DNA of 36,709 nt from Clostridia bacterium. GTDB taxonomy: Bacteria > Bacillota > Clostridia > Oscillospirales > CAG-272. The stretch is from the NCBI GenBank assembly GCA_017547755.1, contig JAFYOX010000058.1:1-36709 (forward strand), given 5' to 3'. The translations under genes were made by a program, and so were the position numbers. Below the pieces are notes generated by a model that saw only the letters and a program-made list of their open reading frames with translations, searched no databases and was not told the DNA's origin. Below are positions 25,514 to 33,582 of the stretch, in pieces; within the stretch, counting starts at the first letter, position 1, and each line of letters starts with the position of its first letter.

Positions 25514-27665
25514 TGTTCATCTCACTGTGCTCCGTGCGATGGAGAATATCCTCCTGTACGGCGCGGTCGAGCTTGGTGAAGTATGCCGAGAATCCCGAGA
25601 CGCGCACGACCAGTCCGGCGTACTTTTCCGGATGTTCCATCGCGTCCTTCAGCGTTTCGCGGGAAACACAGTTGATCTGCACTTCCTGACCGCCGCGCGC
25701 GAAGTATACCTTCAGCGCCGCGAGAAGCGCCGCGCGGTTTTCCGGCTTCTGCAGCATATCTTCCGTGTATTTCTGGTTCAGCACCGTGCCGCAGGAAACG
25801 AGCTTATAGTCCGGCTTCGACAGGGACAGGAACACGGCGGTCGTGCCGCTCTGATCCATGCCGTACGTCGGGGACGCCGCATCGGACAGCGGTACTTTTG
25901 CGTGACGGCCGTCCGGGGTCGCACCGATGCCCATACCCGCGTAGACGCTCGCCGTATTGCTGGCGATCGCGGTATAGTACGGACCGCCGTCCGGCGTACG
26001 GTATCTCGAGAAGATCTTATCGAGATAATCGACGTACCAGACCGCGTATTTGTCGACAAAATCGTCGTCGTTGCCGTACTTCGGCGCGGCGATCAGATGC
26101 GCCTGCAGGGTCTCGTATCCCTTGAAATCCGCTTCCATCGCGTCGCGCAGTTCGGTCAGTGTGAAGAGTTTTTCGTTGAATACGCACTTTTCAATCGCCG
26201 CAAGGGAGTCCGCCACGGTGCCGATGCCCATGCATCCCGCGCCGTGTGCCGACGGATAATGCGCGCCGCCGTCGTTGATGTCCATCCCGCGCGCGATGCA
26301 GTCGTCGCAGAACAGGGACATGAACGGGTCGGTGTAGTTTTTCCGGTTGTAGCGGTCGTTTTCGTTCGCAAAAACGGTCACGTATTCCGCCGCCGCAAAT
26401 TTCAGCTGCTGTTTGAACGCCAGCATAAACTCATCCATCGTCTTAAGTTTGCCGACATCCCCCGTATCCACGCCGTAATAATGCTCGTCAATGAGAGATT
26501 TTCCACGGAAAAATACCGCTTCGAGGTATTCCGGCACGTTGAACCGTCCGTCCGACCATGCCGGCTGTTTGCCCGGAATGAAATTTTCAATACATCCGAC
26601 GAAACAGTAGTTGCGTGCGTCTTCAATCGTGTAGCCGTGACGGGTCAGCGCAGGAATGTTCACGCGGTCGTTCATGAGCGCGGGATAGCCAAGTCCCGTT
26701 CCGATGACCTGCAGGCATTCGTCGAGGAATTCGTCCGGCATCCCTTCGTGGAGACGTGCGGATAGGTTCGGACCGGGGATGTTGCAGTCCCGTACAGCAT
26801 GGAGAATGATATAGCTCAGTTCGTTGATGCCTTCGGAACCGTCCGGCTTCACACCGCCGATGGCGATGTTGACAACGTCGTCGCCGCCGAGCCAGCGCGA
26901 TTCGCCGATCTTGATGAAGGTCGACGCAAACAGAATTTCCGCTTCGCGGTCGGTCAGCGTACCGGCTTCCTTATCGTGCAGGTAGTACGGATAGAGGTAC
27001 TGGTCCATCCGTCCGAGCGCCATCGCATACTTGCCCATGAGCAGGAACGTCAGATGCACGAGCCAGGTCAGATTGAGTGCCTGACGGAGCGTGACCGGCG
27101 CATCCCACTGGATCACGTCAAGGTCGTCCGCAAGTGCAGTGAGATTTTTGCGGCATTCTTCGTCGGACGTCTGTCCCGCCGCTTCTCTGGCGGCTGCCGC
27201 ATGATTCCGGACAAAAAGCGCAAACGCCGCGAGAACGTCGCGCTGCGATTCCAGATACGCCACTTTTTTGGGTTCGTCCGCGTGATTTTTCATGGATTCG
27301 AAGATCCGATCCATCGTGCCGGAAATGCCGTCCGCGAGGAAACGGTCGTAACCGGGCGCGAAATGGTCGGCATTGGTGGTGAAACTGCGGGAACCGTAAG
27401 AAGCGCCAATATCGCGGGAACGGATCACTTCGATGCGGTCGTATTCGGACGGCGGCACGAAGCATCCCATCCGGGAACCGGCGACAAGGTCGTGTTCGTA
27501 GACCTTTGCCGGATAATTTTCAAGAAGATACGCCAGCGCCAGCGTCTTCGCTTTCGCCGGCTTTTCACCGAAAAACATCCGGTAACAGCGGTAACGGAGA
27601 AGATCGGGAAGAATATAGTCGCCGTCCGGACGCACCGAAACGGCCTGTTTCAGCTGTTCAAACAT
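25509..27665 (-). CDS. Glycyl radical enzyme (dehydratase/PFL-like)
   Basis: This 718-aa protein has both family signatures: the active-site cysteine Cys358 in VGCIENF (C-x-E) and the glycyl loop RVSGFSAYF with Gly691, 27 residues from the C terminus. The C-x-E motif fits the dehydratase/lyase subtypes better than true pyruvate formate-lyase, which has adjacent cysteines. No activase is adjacent. GGAGGT precedes ATG 27665. It lies 26 bp after the glycosidase gene and is surely co-transcribed with it, which hints that its substrate comes from sugar breakdown; this is inference. The TAA stop lies in dispersed repeat copy A. Confidence 0.88.
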   Translation of the reverse strand: MFEQLKQAVSVRPDGDYILPDLLRYRCYRMFFGEKPAKAKTLALAYLLENYPAKVYEHDLVAGSRMGCFVPPSEYDRIEVIRSRDIGASYGSRSFTTNADHFAPGYDRFLADGISGTMDRIFESMKNHADEPKKVAYLESQRDVLAAFALFVRNHAAAAREAAGQTSDEECRKNLTALADDLDVIQWDAPVTLRQALNLTWLVHLTFLLMGKYAMALGRMDQYLYPYYLHDKEAGTLTDREAEILFASTFIKIGESRWLGGDDVVNIAIGGVKPDGSEGINELSYIILHAVRDCNIPGPNLSARLHEGMPDEFLDECLQVIGTGLGYPALMNDRVNIPALTRHGYTIEDARNYCFVGCIENFIPGKQPAWSDGRFNVPEYLEAVFFRGKSLIDEHYYGVDTGDVGKLKTMDEFMLAFKQQLKFAAAEYVTVFANENDRYNRKNYTDPFMSLFCDDCIARGMDINDGGAHYPSAHGAGCMGIGTVADSLAAIEKCVFNEKLFTLTELRDAMEADFKGYETLQAHLIAAPKYGNDDDFVDKYAVWYVDYLDKIFSRYRTPDGGPYYTAIASNTASVYAGMGIGATPDGRHAKVPLSDAASPTYGMDQSGTTAVFLSLSKPDYKLVSCGTVLNQKYTEDMLQKPENRAALLAALKVYFARGGQEVQINCVSRETLKDAMEHPEKYAGLVVRVSGFSAYFTKLDRAVQEDILHRTEHSEMNS

Positions 27666-27691
27666 GATAAAAACCTCCGGTTTCTGTTCTC

Positions 27692-29674
27692 TCAGAACGC
27701 GATCGCTTCAATTTCCTTTGCGATTTCATCCGTAACGGGCATCTGACCGTCCGCGACCTTGTAAAGTTCGCCGTGCGCCTTCACGATGCCGTCGATGAAT
27801 TCGCTGTACGGGTGCGAACATACGTCGAGCGCGCCGATCTGGTAGTTTTCGCCGTCAAAACGGCCGAGGTACGCCTGGTCGTACAGGATAAAGTAGTGTG
27901 CGCCGAGGCACATCGGGTGCGACGCCGCACGGTGCATATACCGGCGGTATGCCACGCCGCGTTCGTGCTGGTTTTCCACGCCGCGGAGACCCGTCGCGTC
28001 CATGCCGCGGTCGAGTGCGCCGAAGTGGAATTCGCCGATGATGACCGGCTTTCCGGTGATCTGCGAGAAGTTTTCGATGTCTCTCCACGGATCCATCGAG
28101 TAGCAGTTGAACGAGAAAACGTCCGTGTATTCGCATCCGGCGGCAAGGGCCTTGCTGGACAGCCATGCGTAACGGATGCCGAGATTGAGATGATTCGGGT
28201 CGGCACGTCTGGCAGCTTCCGCAGGGATCCGGATGTACCGGCGGATCATTTCGACGGAGGATTCCATGAGGTCATCCATTGCCGCCTTGCCGATATCCGC
28301 CGCTTCAAACGGCGTGTACAGATCGTCGAACGCCGCGAAATCCGCGCCCCATGCTTCGTTGAGCCCCGCGATATCGCCGTATTTCTTCGTCAGCTCGCCG
28401 ACAATGTAGTCCTTCGAATACAGCTTTGCTTCGTGCGCCATCGCCTGTGCCGCAATATTCATATTGTCCACGAATGCCCATGCGGGTTCGTTCGACATGA
28501 AGTAGCCGAGCAGATACGGGTCATCCCGCTTTTCGTCGAGGAAATGCGCCCATTTTTCGGAGGATTCTTCGAATTCCGGCGAGAAAACGTCCGGGAAGTC
28601 GCGGAAGATGTTCGTCGTCGTGCGCGGATATCCCCATCCGATGATGACGTACGGAAGTTTTTCGCGGTCGATGAAGCGTTTGTCGCTCCAGCAGGCGATG
28701 GTATTACATCCCCAGCGGATGAGACGGCAGCGGATCATGTCCGCCCAGACATTGAAATAATCGTCGCCGAACGCCATTGCCGCATTGTGGACGAAATAGT
28801 TGAAGTTTTCGGTGGGTATTCCCTGCCACTGGCTCTTCGACCAGCCGATCTCACCCTTCGGCGGGAGATCTTCGCAGAGAGACGTGATGCCGGTCAGGTT
28901 GCACTGGTCGCCGAGTCCGACGCAGTCAAAGCCCATCGAAAAGAACGCGTATCCGTCGGGATCACAGAGCCACCAGCGCTTTCCGTCGTGGTGGAGCGAG
29001 AAATATCCGGTGCCGTCCTTCAGCTTTTTGCCGGTCCAGCCGCCCCATGCGGAACGTTCGGGAAGGGGTGTTTCGTCCGCGTCCGCCGCTTCCGCACGGA
29101 GTGCGGCGATCATTTCGTCAACGGATGCCGTCTTTCCGGGCCATGTAGTGCCCTTTTTCTGACCGAGCGCGTCGACCATTTTCATATCGGCGAGCGGATA
29201 ATCAGGTTCTTCGTCCAGAATGCGGACGTTTTCGATTTTCAGGATCAGATCCACGGGGGTTTTGTCCACACAGACGGCGAATTTCTGCAGGCGGTCAAGA
29301 TGTACGGGATGGCCGTGGACGACGGTCTTCAGTTTGCCGGGCGTACGGGGCATGAACACGTTGTTCGCAAACAGGACGGAAAACGGCAGTGCCACGCGGG
29401 TCGGCAGATTCGGCAGAAGCCCCATCTTGATGCTCAGGTCGTACTGATTCGAGGAGGTTTCCCAGAACTGCCAGCAGACGCCGGCGGAACGATCGCCGCA
29501 GACGGTGATGTCCATCGCAAGATACTGATCGGGACGGATCACTTCGCCGCAGAATGTACCGCGCGGAAATTCAATGAAGATCGAAGACGCACTGCCCTTC
29601 GGGAAGAGAAAACGGTCCTCTCCCAGTACGGTCGAACGCCACGGACGGAAGGTCGACAGGTCAAGAATTTTCAT
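27692..29674 (-). CDS. Clan GH-A glycoside hydrolase (GH50 agarase/GH42-like)
   Basis: This 660-aa protein lacks a signal peptide and is probably cytoplasmic. An N-terminal beta-sandwich-like region (about 1-200) is followed by a TIM barrel beginning GYFSLHHDGKRWWLCDPDGY. Candidate catalytic acids are Glu396 in SNEPAW (acid/base, NEP motif) and Glu548 in IGEFHFGALD (nucleophile). The C-terminal part YFILYDQAYLGRFDGENY resembles GH50-type agarases and related beta-galactosidases. The precise specificity cannot be told. AAGGA precedes ATG 29674; a promoter lies at 29724-29752. First gene of an operon with the glycyl radical enzyme. Confidence 0.82.
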   Translation of the reverse strand: MKILDLSTFRPWRSTVLGEDRFLFPKGSASSIFIEFPRGTFCGEVIRPDQYLAMDITVCGDRSAGVCWQFWETSSNQYDLSIKMGLLPNLPTRVALPFSVLFANNVFMPRTPGKLKTVVHGHPVHLDRLQKFAVCVDKTPVDLILKIENVRILDEEPDYPLADMKMVDALGQKKGTTWPGKTASVDEMIAALRAEAADADETPLPERSAWGGWTGKKLKDGTGYFSLHHDGKRWWLCDPDGYAFFSMGFDCVGLGDQCNLTGITSLCEDLPPKGEIGWSKSQWQGIPTENFNYFVHNAAMAFGDDYFNVWADMIRCRLIRWGCNTIACWSDKRFIDREKLPYVIIGWGYPRTTTNIFRDFPDVFSPEFEESSEKWAHFLDEKRDDPYLLGYFMSNEPAWAFVDNMNIAAQAMAHEAKLYSKDYIVGELTKKYGDIAGLNEAWGADFAAFDDLYTPFEAADIGKAAMDDLMESSVEMIRRYIRIPAEAARRADPNHLNLGIRYAWLSSKALAAGCEYTDVFSFNCYSMDPWRDIENFSQITGKPVIIGEFHFGALDRGMDATGLRGVENQHERGVAYRRYMHRAASHPMCLGAHYFILYDQAYLGRFDGENYQIGALDVCSHPYSEFIDGIVKAHGELYKVADGQMPVTDEIAKEIEAIAF

Positions 29675-29723
29675 GGTGGAATCCTTTCTTTATTTATAAA
29701 ACCATGCACTGTTCTCTGCGTTC

Positions 29724-29752
29724 ATTTTAACATAAACCGTGCGTCTTGGCAA
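29724..29752 (-). promoter_or_regulatory. Promoter of the GH-A/glycyl radical enzyme operon
   Basis: Minus strand TTGCCA (29747-29752), 17 bp, TAAAAT (29724-29729), about 50 bp before the glycosidase ATG. It is back to back with the rhamnosidase promoter. Confidence 0.7.
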
Positions 29753-29770
29753 GCCATATCCACAAATTCA

Positions 29771-29799
29771 TTGACAAAACCATGCCCTTCCTGTATAAT
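29771..29799 (+). promoter_or_regulatory. Promoter of the rhamnosidase-like gene
   Basis: Perfect TTGACA (29771-29776), 17 bp, TATAAT (29794-29799). GTATAATGGAGGCATGAA (29793-29810) matches 17 of 18 bases of the promoter of the first glycyl radical enzyme gene (10424-10441). Confidence 0.85.
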
Positions 29800-29844
29800 G
29801 GAGGCATGAATTTCGTCAATCTTACACAAAACCGAGGTACTGCC

Positions 29845-31863
29845 ATGACCAATCACACCTTCACCGGCACATGGATCACCGACGCGGAGTTCGCCGCCCT
29901 CGAACCGCGCAACGTCTTCCACCGCCAGCTTGAAAAAGTCGATCTTCCCTGCAATGAACACCGCAACCGCCACATCCTTTTCCGCCGCACGTTCGATGTG
30001 ACCGCGCTTCCGAAGAATGCGGTCATGTATATCACCGCGGACGACTACTACAAACTGTATATCAACGGAACCTTCGTCACACAGGGTCCGGCGCCCGCGT
30101 ATCATTTCGCGTACGGCTACAACACCGTCGACGTGACGCCGTATCTCCGCGAAGGCAGAAATACCATTGCCGTCCACACGCTGTATCAGGGGCTCATCAA
30201 CCGCGTCTGGGTCAGCGCGGATCGCCGGCACGGGCTTCTCTGTGATCTCGAATGCGACGACGTGACCGTCCTGTCGAGCGATTCTTCCTTTCTCACCCAT
30301 CCGCACACCGGCTATACCGAAACCGGCACCGTCGGCTACGCGACGCAGTTTCTGGAAACCTGCGATTCCCGTGCGGCGGAAGTCGGTTTTGAACAGCCCG
30401 ATTTCGACGATTCCGCATGGACTGCCGCTCTGCCGCGCGAAATTCTCGATTACACCGTCGTTCCCCAGCCGACAAAATCCCTTGTGTTTGAGACGATCGC
30501 GCCGGTTCTTGCGGAAAAGCGCGGCGAAAACTGCCTGTTCATCGATTTCGGCGCAACGTACGTCGGGTATCTGAATCTCACGGCATCGGGCAAGTCCGGC
30601 GATATTCTCACCATCCGTTGTGCGCAGGAGCTGAACGAAGACGGAAGCATCCGCTATGCGCTCCGCGCAAACTGCAAATACGAAGAAGACTGGATCCTCT
30701 CGGGCGGCACGGATACGTTGGACTGGTTCGATTACAAATCCTTCCGCTATGCCGAGATCACCCTTCCCGACGGATGCGAAGTGACGGAAATCTCGTTTGC
30801 CGCACGGCATTATCCCTTTGAACTCGCAGCGTCCATGAAACCGGAATACCGCGATGACGAAGCCCTGCAGAAAGTCTGGAATCTCTGCGTGAATTCGCAG
30901 AAATACGGCGTACAGGAAGTCATTCAGGACTGCATGGAACGCGAAAAGGGCTTCTACGTCGGCGACGGCTGCTACACCGCGCTTGCCAACCTGATCCTGA
31001 CCGGCGACGACTCCATCGTCCGCAAGCTGATCGACGACGCCTTCCGCTCGACGTTCATCACGCCCGGCATGGTGACCTGTCTCGACTGCGCGATGATGCA
31101 GGAGATCGCGGAATATCCGCTGATGCTGATCTCGCTGATCCTGTGGCATTACCGCGTCTGCGGCGACCGGGACTATCTTGCGAAGTATTACCCCGGCATC
31201 TGTACCCTGCTCGACTCCTACCGCACGGATTACGAAAAAGACGGGCTCCTGCGCGACCTCGACAAGTGGTGCGTGGTCGAATGGCCTTCGAATTTCCGCG
31301 ACGGCTACGACGTGGACATCACCGAAGGCAAGGTCTGCCACGAGCCGCATGTCGCACTGAATGCGTATTACATTGAAGCGATCCGCTGTACAAACAAAAT
31401 CGCCGCGATCCTCGGCGAAGAACCGTACCGCGACGAAAACGGACTGGTCGGCGCGTTCCTCGCGGCCTTCTACGACGAAAAGCGCCATCTGTTCACGGAC
31501 AGCCTCGTTTCGGAACACTCCAGCTACATCGGCAACGTCCTGCCGTTCGCGTTCGGACTCTGCCCGGACGACGAATGCACGCAGAACATCCTCGACTGGA
31601 TCGGACGGCGCGGCGTAACGGGCGTATCCTTCTTCGGCGCGTTCCCGCTGAAGTACGGTCTGCTCCGTCAGGGACGCCGCGACATTGCGGAAAGCATGCT
31701 CCGCGACGAAAACGCATGGCTGCGGATGATCCGCGAAGGTGCCACCACGACCTACGAAGGCTGGGGCCGCGACACCAAGTGGAACACCTCACTCTTCCAC
31801 CTGACGCTCAGCGACGCGGCGGTATTCTTAGCCGATGTAAACGCGGAAGCGATTTTTGAGTGA
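29845..31863 (+). CDS. GH78-like alpha-L-rhamnosidase
   Basis: This 672-aa protein would release L-rhamnose from plant or microbial glycans. N-terminal beta-sandwich: FRRTFDVTALPKNAVMYITA and YYKLYINGTFVTQGPAPAY (about 35-85), then a second beta domain, then an (alpha/alpha)6 barrel with the GH78 motif DCMERE (362-367, family DCxxR) and GATTTYEGW (632-640), where Glu638 fits the catalytic acid region of GATTxxExW. No signal peptide, so probably acts on imported oligosaccharides. GAGGT lies about 8 nt before ATG 29845; an ATG at 29806 would sit at the transcript's 5' end without a usable ribosome site. Divergent from the GH-A operon. Confidence 0.87.
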   Translation: MTNHTFTGTWITDAEFAALEPRNVFHRQLEKVDLPCNEHRNRHILFRRTFDVTALPKNAVMYITADDYYKLYINGTFVTQGPAPAYHFAYGYNTVDVTPYLREGRNTIAVHTLYQGLINRVWVSADRRHGLLCDLECDDVTVLSSDSSFLTHPHTGYTETGTVGYATQFLETCDSRAAEVGFEQPDFDDSAWTAALPREILDYTVVPQPTKSLVFETIAPVLAEKRGENCLFIDFGATYVGYLNLTASGKSGDILTIRCAQELNEDGSIRYALRANCKYEEDWILSGGTDTLDWFDYKSFRYAEITLPDGCEVTEISFAARHYPFELAASMKPEYRDDEALQKVWNLCVNSQKYGVQEVIQDCMEREKGFYVGDGCYTALANLILTGDDSIVRKLIDDAFRSTFITPGMVTCLDCAMMQEIAEYPLMLISLILWHYRVCGDRDYLAKYYPGICTLLDSYRTDYEKDGLLRDLDKWCVVEWPSNFRDGYDVDITEGKVCHEPHVALNAYYIEAIRCTNKIAAILGEEPYRDENGLVGAFLAAFYDEKRHLFTDSLVSEHSSYIGNVLPFAFGLCPDDECTQNILDWIGRRGVTGVSFFGAFPLKYGLLRQGRRDIAESMLRDENAWLRMIREGATTTYEGWGRDTKWNTSLFHLTLSDAAVFLADVNAEAIFE

Positions 31864-31873
31864 ATAATGATTC

Positions 31874-31930
31874 GTGGGGAACCCTTTTTTAAGGAAAAAA
31901 GGTTCCCCACACCCCTTCCAAAAACCTTTT
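31874..31930 (+). repeat. Hairpin repeat family, copy 2
   Basis: Stem GTGGGGAACC(C)TTTTTT / AAAAAAGGTTCCCCAC (31874-31910; one bulged C) with 4-nt loop, then ACCCCTTCCAAAAACCTTTT. It follows the rhamnosidase stop by 10 bp and precedes the hyd promoter. Confidence 0.75.
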
Positions 31931-31974
31931 TAAGTTAAACATATTGAAACTGTATGTTATTTTTCCATACCCCA

Positions 31975-32003
31975 TTGACAAACTTCTCACGCGGGTGTAT
32001 AAT
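31975..32003 (+). promoter_or_regulatory. Promoter of the hydrogenase maturation operon
   Basis: TTGACA (31975-31980), 17 bp, TATAAT (31998-32003), a full consensus promoter. It leaves a leader of about 150 nt before the first start codon. Confidence 0.9.
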
Positions 32004-32102
32004 AGGATCACAAGATACCTGACAACAAGATTCTGAAAAGTTTCTGACGGAAAGGTACTGCTGAATCTCAAAGATATCCGCGATTTATCACCGTGGTTTT
32101 TT

Positions 32103-32137
32103 CGGCTGTGCCTTCTTCAGGTACAGCCGATTTTTTT
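32103..32137 (+). terminator. Intrinsic terminator in the hyd operon leader (attenuator candidate)
   Basis: CGGCTGTGCC (32103-32112) pairs with GGTACAGCCG (32120-32129, one G-U), 7-nt loop, then A and seven Ts. It lies between the consensus promoter and the first gene. Just upstream a weaker CCGCG / CGTGG stem ends in six Ts (about 32080-32102). The layout suggests premature termination control. Confidence 0.75.
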
Positions 32138-32159
32138 GACGGAAACGGAGGCGGACATT

Positions 32160-32417
32160 ATGGCAACCAGAGTTGCGGTCATGGGGATCATCGTTGAAAA
32201 CCGGGATTCCACGGAACCGCTCAATTCCCTGCTGCACGAATACGGCGAATACATCATCGGGCGGATGGGCATTCCTTACCGCGAACGCGGCATCAGCATT
32301 ATCTCCATCGCTATCGACGCGCCGCAGAATCTCATCGCCGCGCTGTCGGGAAAAATCGGAAATCTGGACGGAGTCAGCGTGAAAACCGCCTACTCCCATA
32401 TCGAACACAATGATTGA
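32160..32417 (+). CDS. TM1266-family iron-only hydrogenase system regulator
   Basis: The 85-aa protein is a small ACT-like ferredoxin-fold domain: TRVAVMGIIVENRDS, then LLHEYGEYIIGRMGIPYRE, GISIISIAIDAP and LIAALSGKIGNLDGVSVKTA. Members of this TM1266 family are found with hydrogenase maturation genes and are annotated as regulators; the mechanism is not known to me. GGAGG precedes ATG 32160 by 8 nt. It overlaps hydE by 8 bp and is the first gene of the operon. Confidence 0.88.
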   Translation: MATRVAVMGIIVENRDSTEPLNSLLHEYGEYIIGRMGIPYRERGISIISIAIDAPQNLIAALSGKIGNLDGVSVKTAYSHIEHND

Positions 32418-33465
32418 AAAAATTACGCATCTCATCGAAAAACTCGAACAGACCCGTTCGCTCACCGTGGAAGAATATGAGCTCCTTCTGGAGCATCGCT
32501 GTGACGAAACAGCGGCAGTCCTCGCGGAAAAAGCGGACACCGTCCGGCGGAAGATCTACGGGAACACCGTCTTCATCCGCGGACTGATCGAAGTCAGCAA
32601 CATCTGTAAAAACGACTGCCTGTACTGCGGCATCCGCCGCTCGAACAAAGCCTGCGACCGCTACCGGCTGACGAAAGAGCAGATCCTCGAATGTGCCGAC
32701 GAAGGATACGGTCTCGGCTTCCGGACGTTCGTCATGCAGGGCGGCGAAGGCATCTTCTCCGCAGATCACACGGCGGACATCGTCCGGGAACTCAAGAAAA
32801 ACTATCCCGACTGTGCCGTCACCCTCTCGCTCGGCGAATATTCCCGCGAAGAATACGCCGTCATGCGCGAAGCGGGCGCCGACCGGTACCTTCTCCGCCA
32901 CGAAACGGCGGATAAAGCGCATTACGAACGCCTGCATCCCGCCGGAATGTCGTTTGACAACCGGATGCGGTGCCTGCACGATCTGAAGGATCTCGGATTC
33001 CAGGTCGGCTGCGGCTTCATGGTCGGCTCGCCGTTCCAGACCCTGCACAATCTCGCGCTGGATCTGAAATTCGTCGAGGAATTCTCTCCGGAAATGTGCG
33101 GCATCGGCCCGTTCATCCCGCAGAAGGACACGCCGCTCGGAGGTTATCCTGCCGGAACAGCGGATATGACGATCTGTCTGCTGTCCATCCTCCGGCTCAT
33201 CAAGCCGAATCTGCTCCTTCCCGCCACCACCGCGCTCGGCACGATCACGAAAGACGGCCGCGAACGCGGCATCAAAGCCGGCGCGAACGTCGTCATGCCG
33301 AATCTCTCTCCCCTGTCGGAGCGCAAAAAATACGCCCTCTACGACAACAAGATCGCCACCGGCGACGAATCCGCGCAGGCGGTCGAGCACCTGCGGCAGT
33401 CGATGGCAAAGATCGGCTACGAAGTCGTCACGGCAAGAGGAGACATCCAATTAACTAATAACTAA
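32410..33465 (+). CDS. hydE: HydE, [FeFe]-hydrogenase H-cluster radical SAM maturase
   Basis: HydE (351 aa) takes part in building the 2Fe subcluster and its dithiomethylamine bridge. The radical SAM motif is CKNDCLYC (Cys66, Cys70, Cys73), followed by CGIRRSN. Downstream are typical HydE elements: MQGGEG, RHETADKAHYERLHP, GFMVGSPFQT and GPFIPQKDTPL. Start ATG 32410 overlaps the previous gene, implying coupled translation. The last codons and TAA lie in a dispersed stop-rich repeat (copy B), so the extreme C terminus (about four residues) may derive from it. Confidence 0.94.
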   Translation: MIEKITHLIEKLEQTRSLTVEEYELLLEHRCDETAAVLAEKADTVRRKIYGNTVFIRGLIEVSNICKNDCLYCGIRRSNKACDRYRLTKEQILECADEGYGLGFRTFVMQGGEGIFSADHTADIVRELKKNYPDCAVTLSLGEYSREEYAVMREAGADRYLLRHETADKAHYERLHPAGMSFDNRMRCLHDLKDLGFQVGCGFMVGSPFQTLHNLALDLKFVEEFSPEMCGIGPFIPQKDTPLGGYPAGTADMTICLLSILRLIKPNLLLPATTALGTITKDGRERGIKAGANVVMPNLSPLSERKKYALYDNKIATGDESAQAVEHLRQSMAKIGYEVVTARGDIQLTNN

Positions 33466-33567
33466 GGACTAAGAGTGAATAGCTGTCAGCTTCAACCGAA
33501 TTGTACTTTGAGCTGACAGTCTGAACGATAATCAGCTATTCACTATTCACTTTTAGCTCTTAGCTCC
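33452..33567. repeat. Stop-rich dispersed repeat, copies B and C as an inverted pair
   Basis: Left arm (33452-33484) has CTAAGGACTAAGAGTGAATA; right arm (33532-33567) is its reverse complement type with TATTCACTATTCACTTTTAG. Inner arms GCTGTCAGC and GCTGACAG add pairing. The whole hydE-hydG spacer is therefore an inverted-repeat unit. Similar to copy A at 25483. Confidence 0.65.
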
Positions 33568-33582
33568 TGAAAGGACATTATC

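Noticed and set aside
27773-29809. 678-codon plus-strand open frame opposite the glycosidase
   Set aside because: Antisense shadow; the minus strand has catalytic motifs and a promoter.
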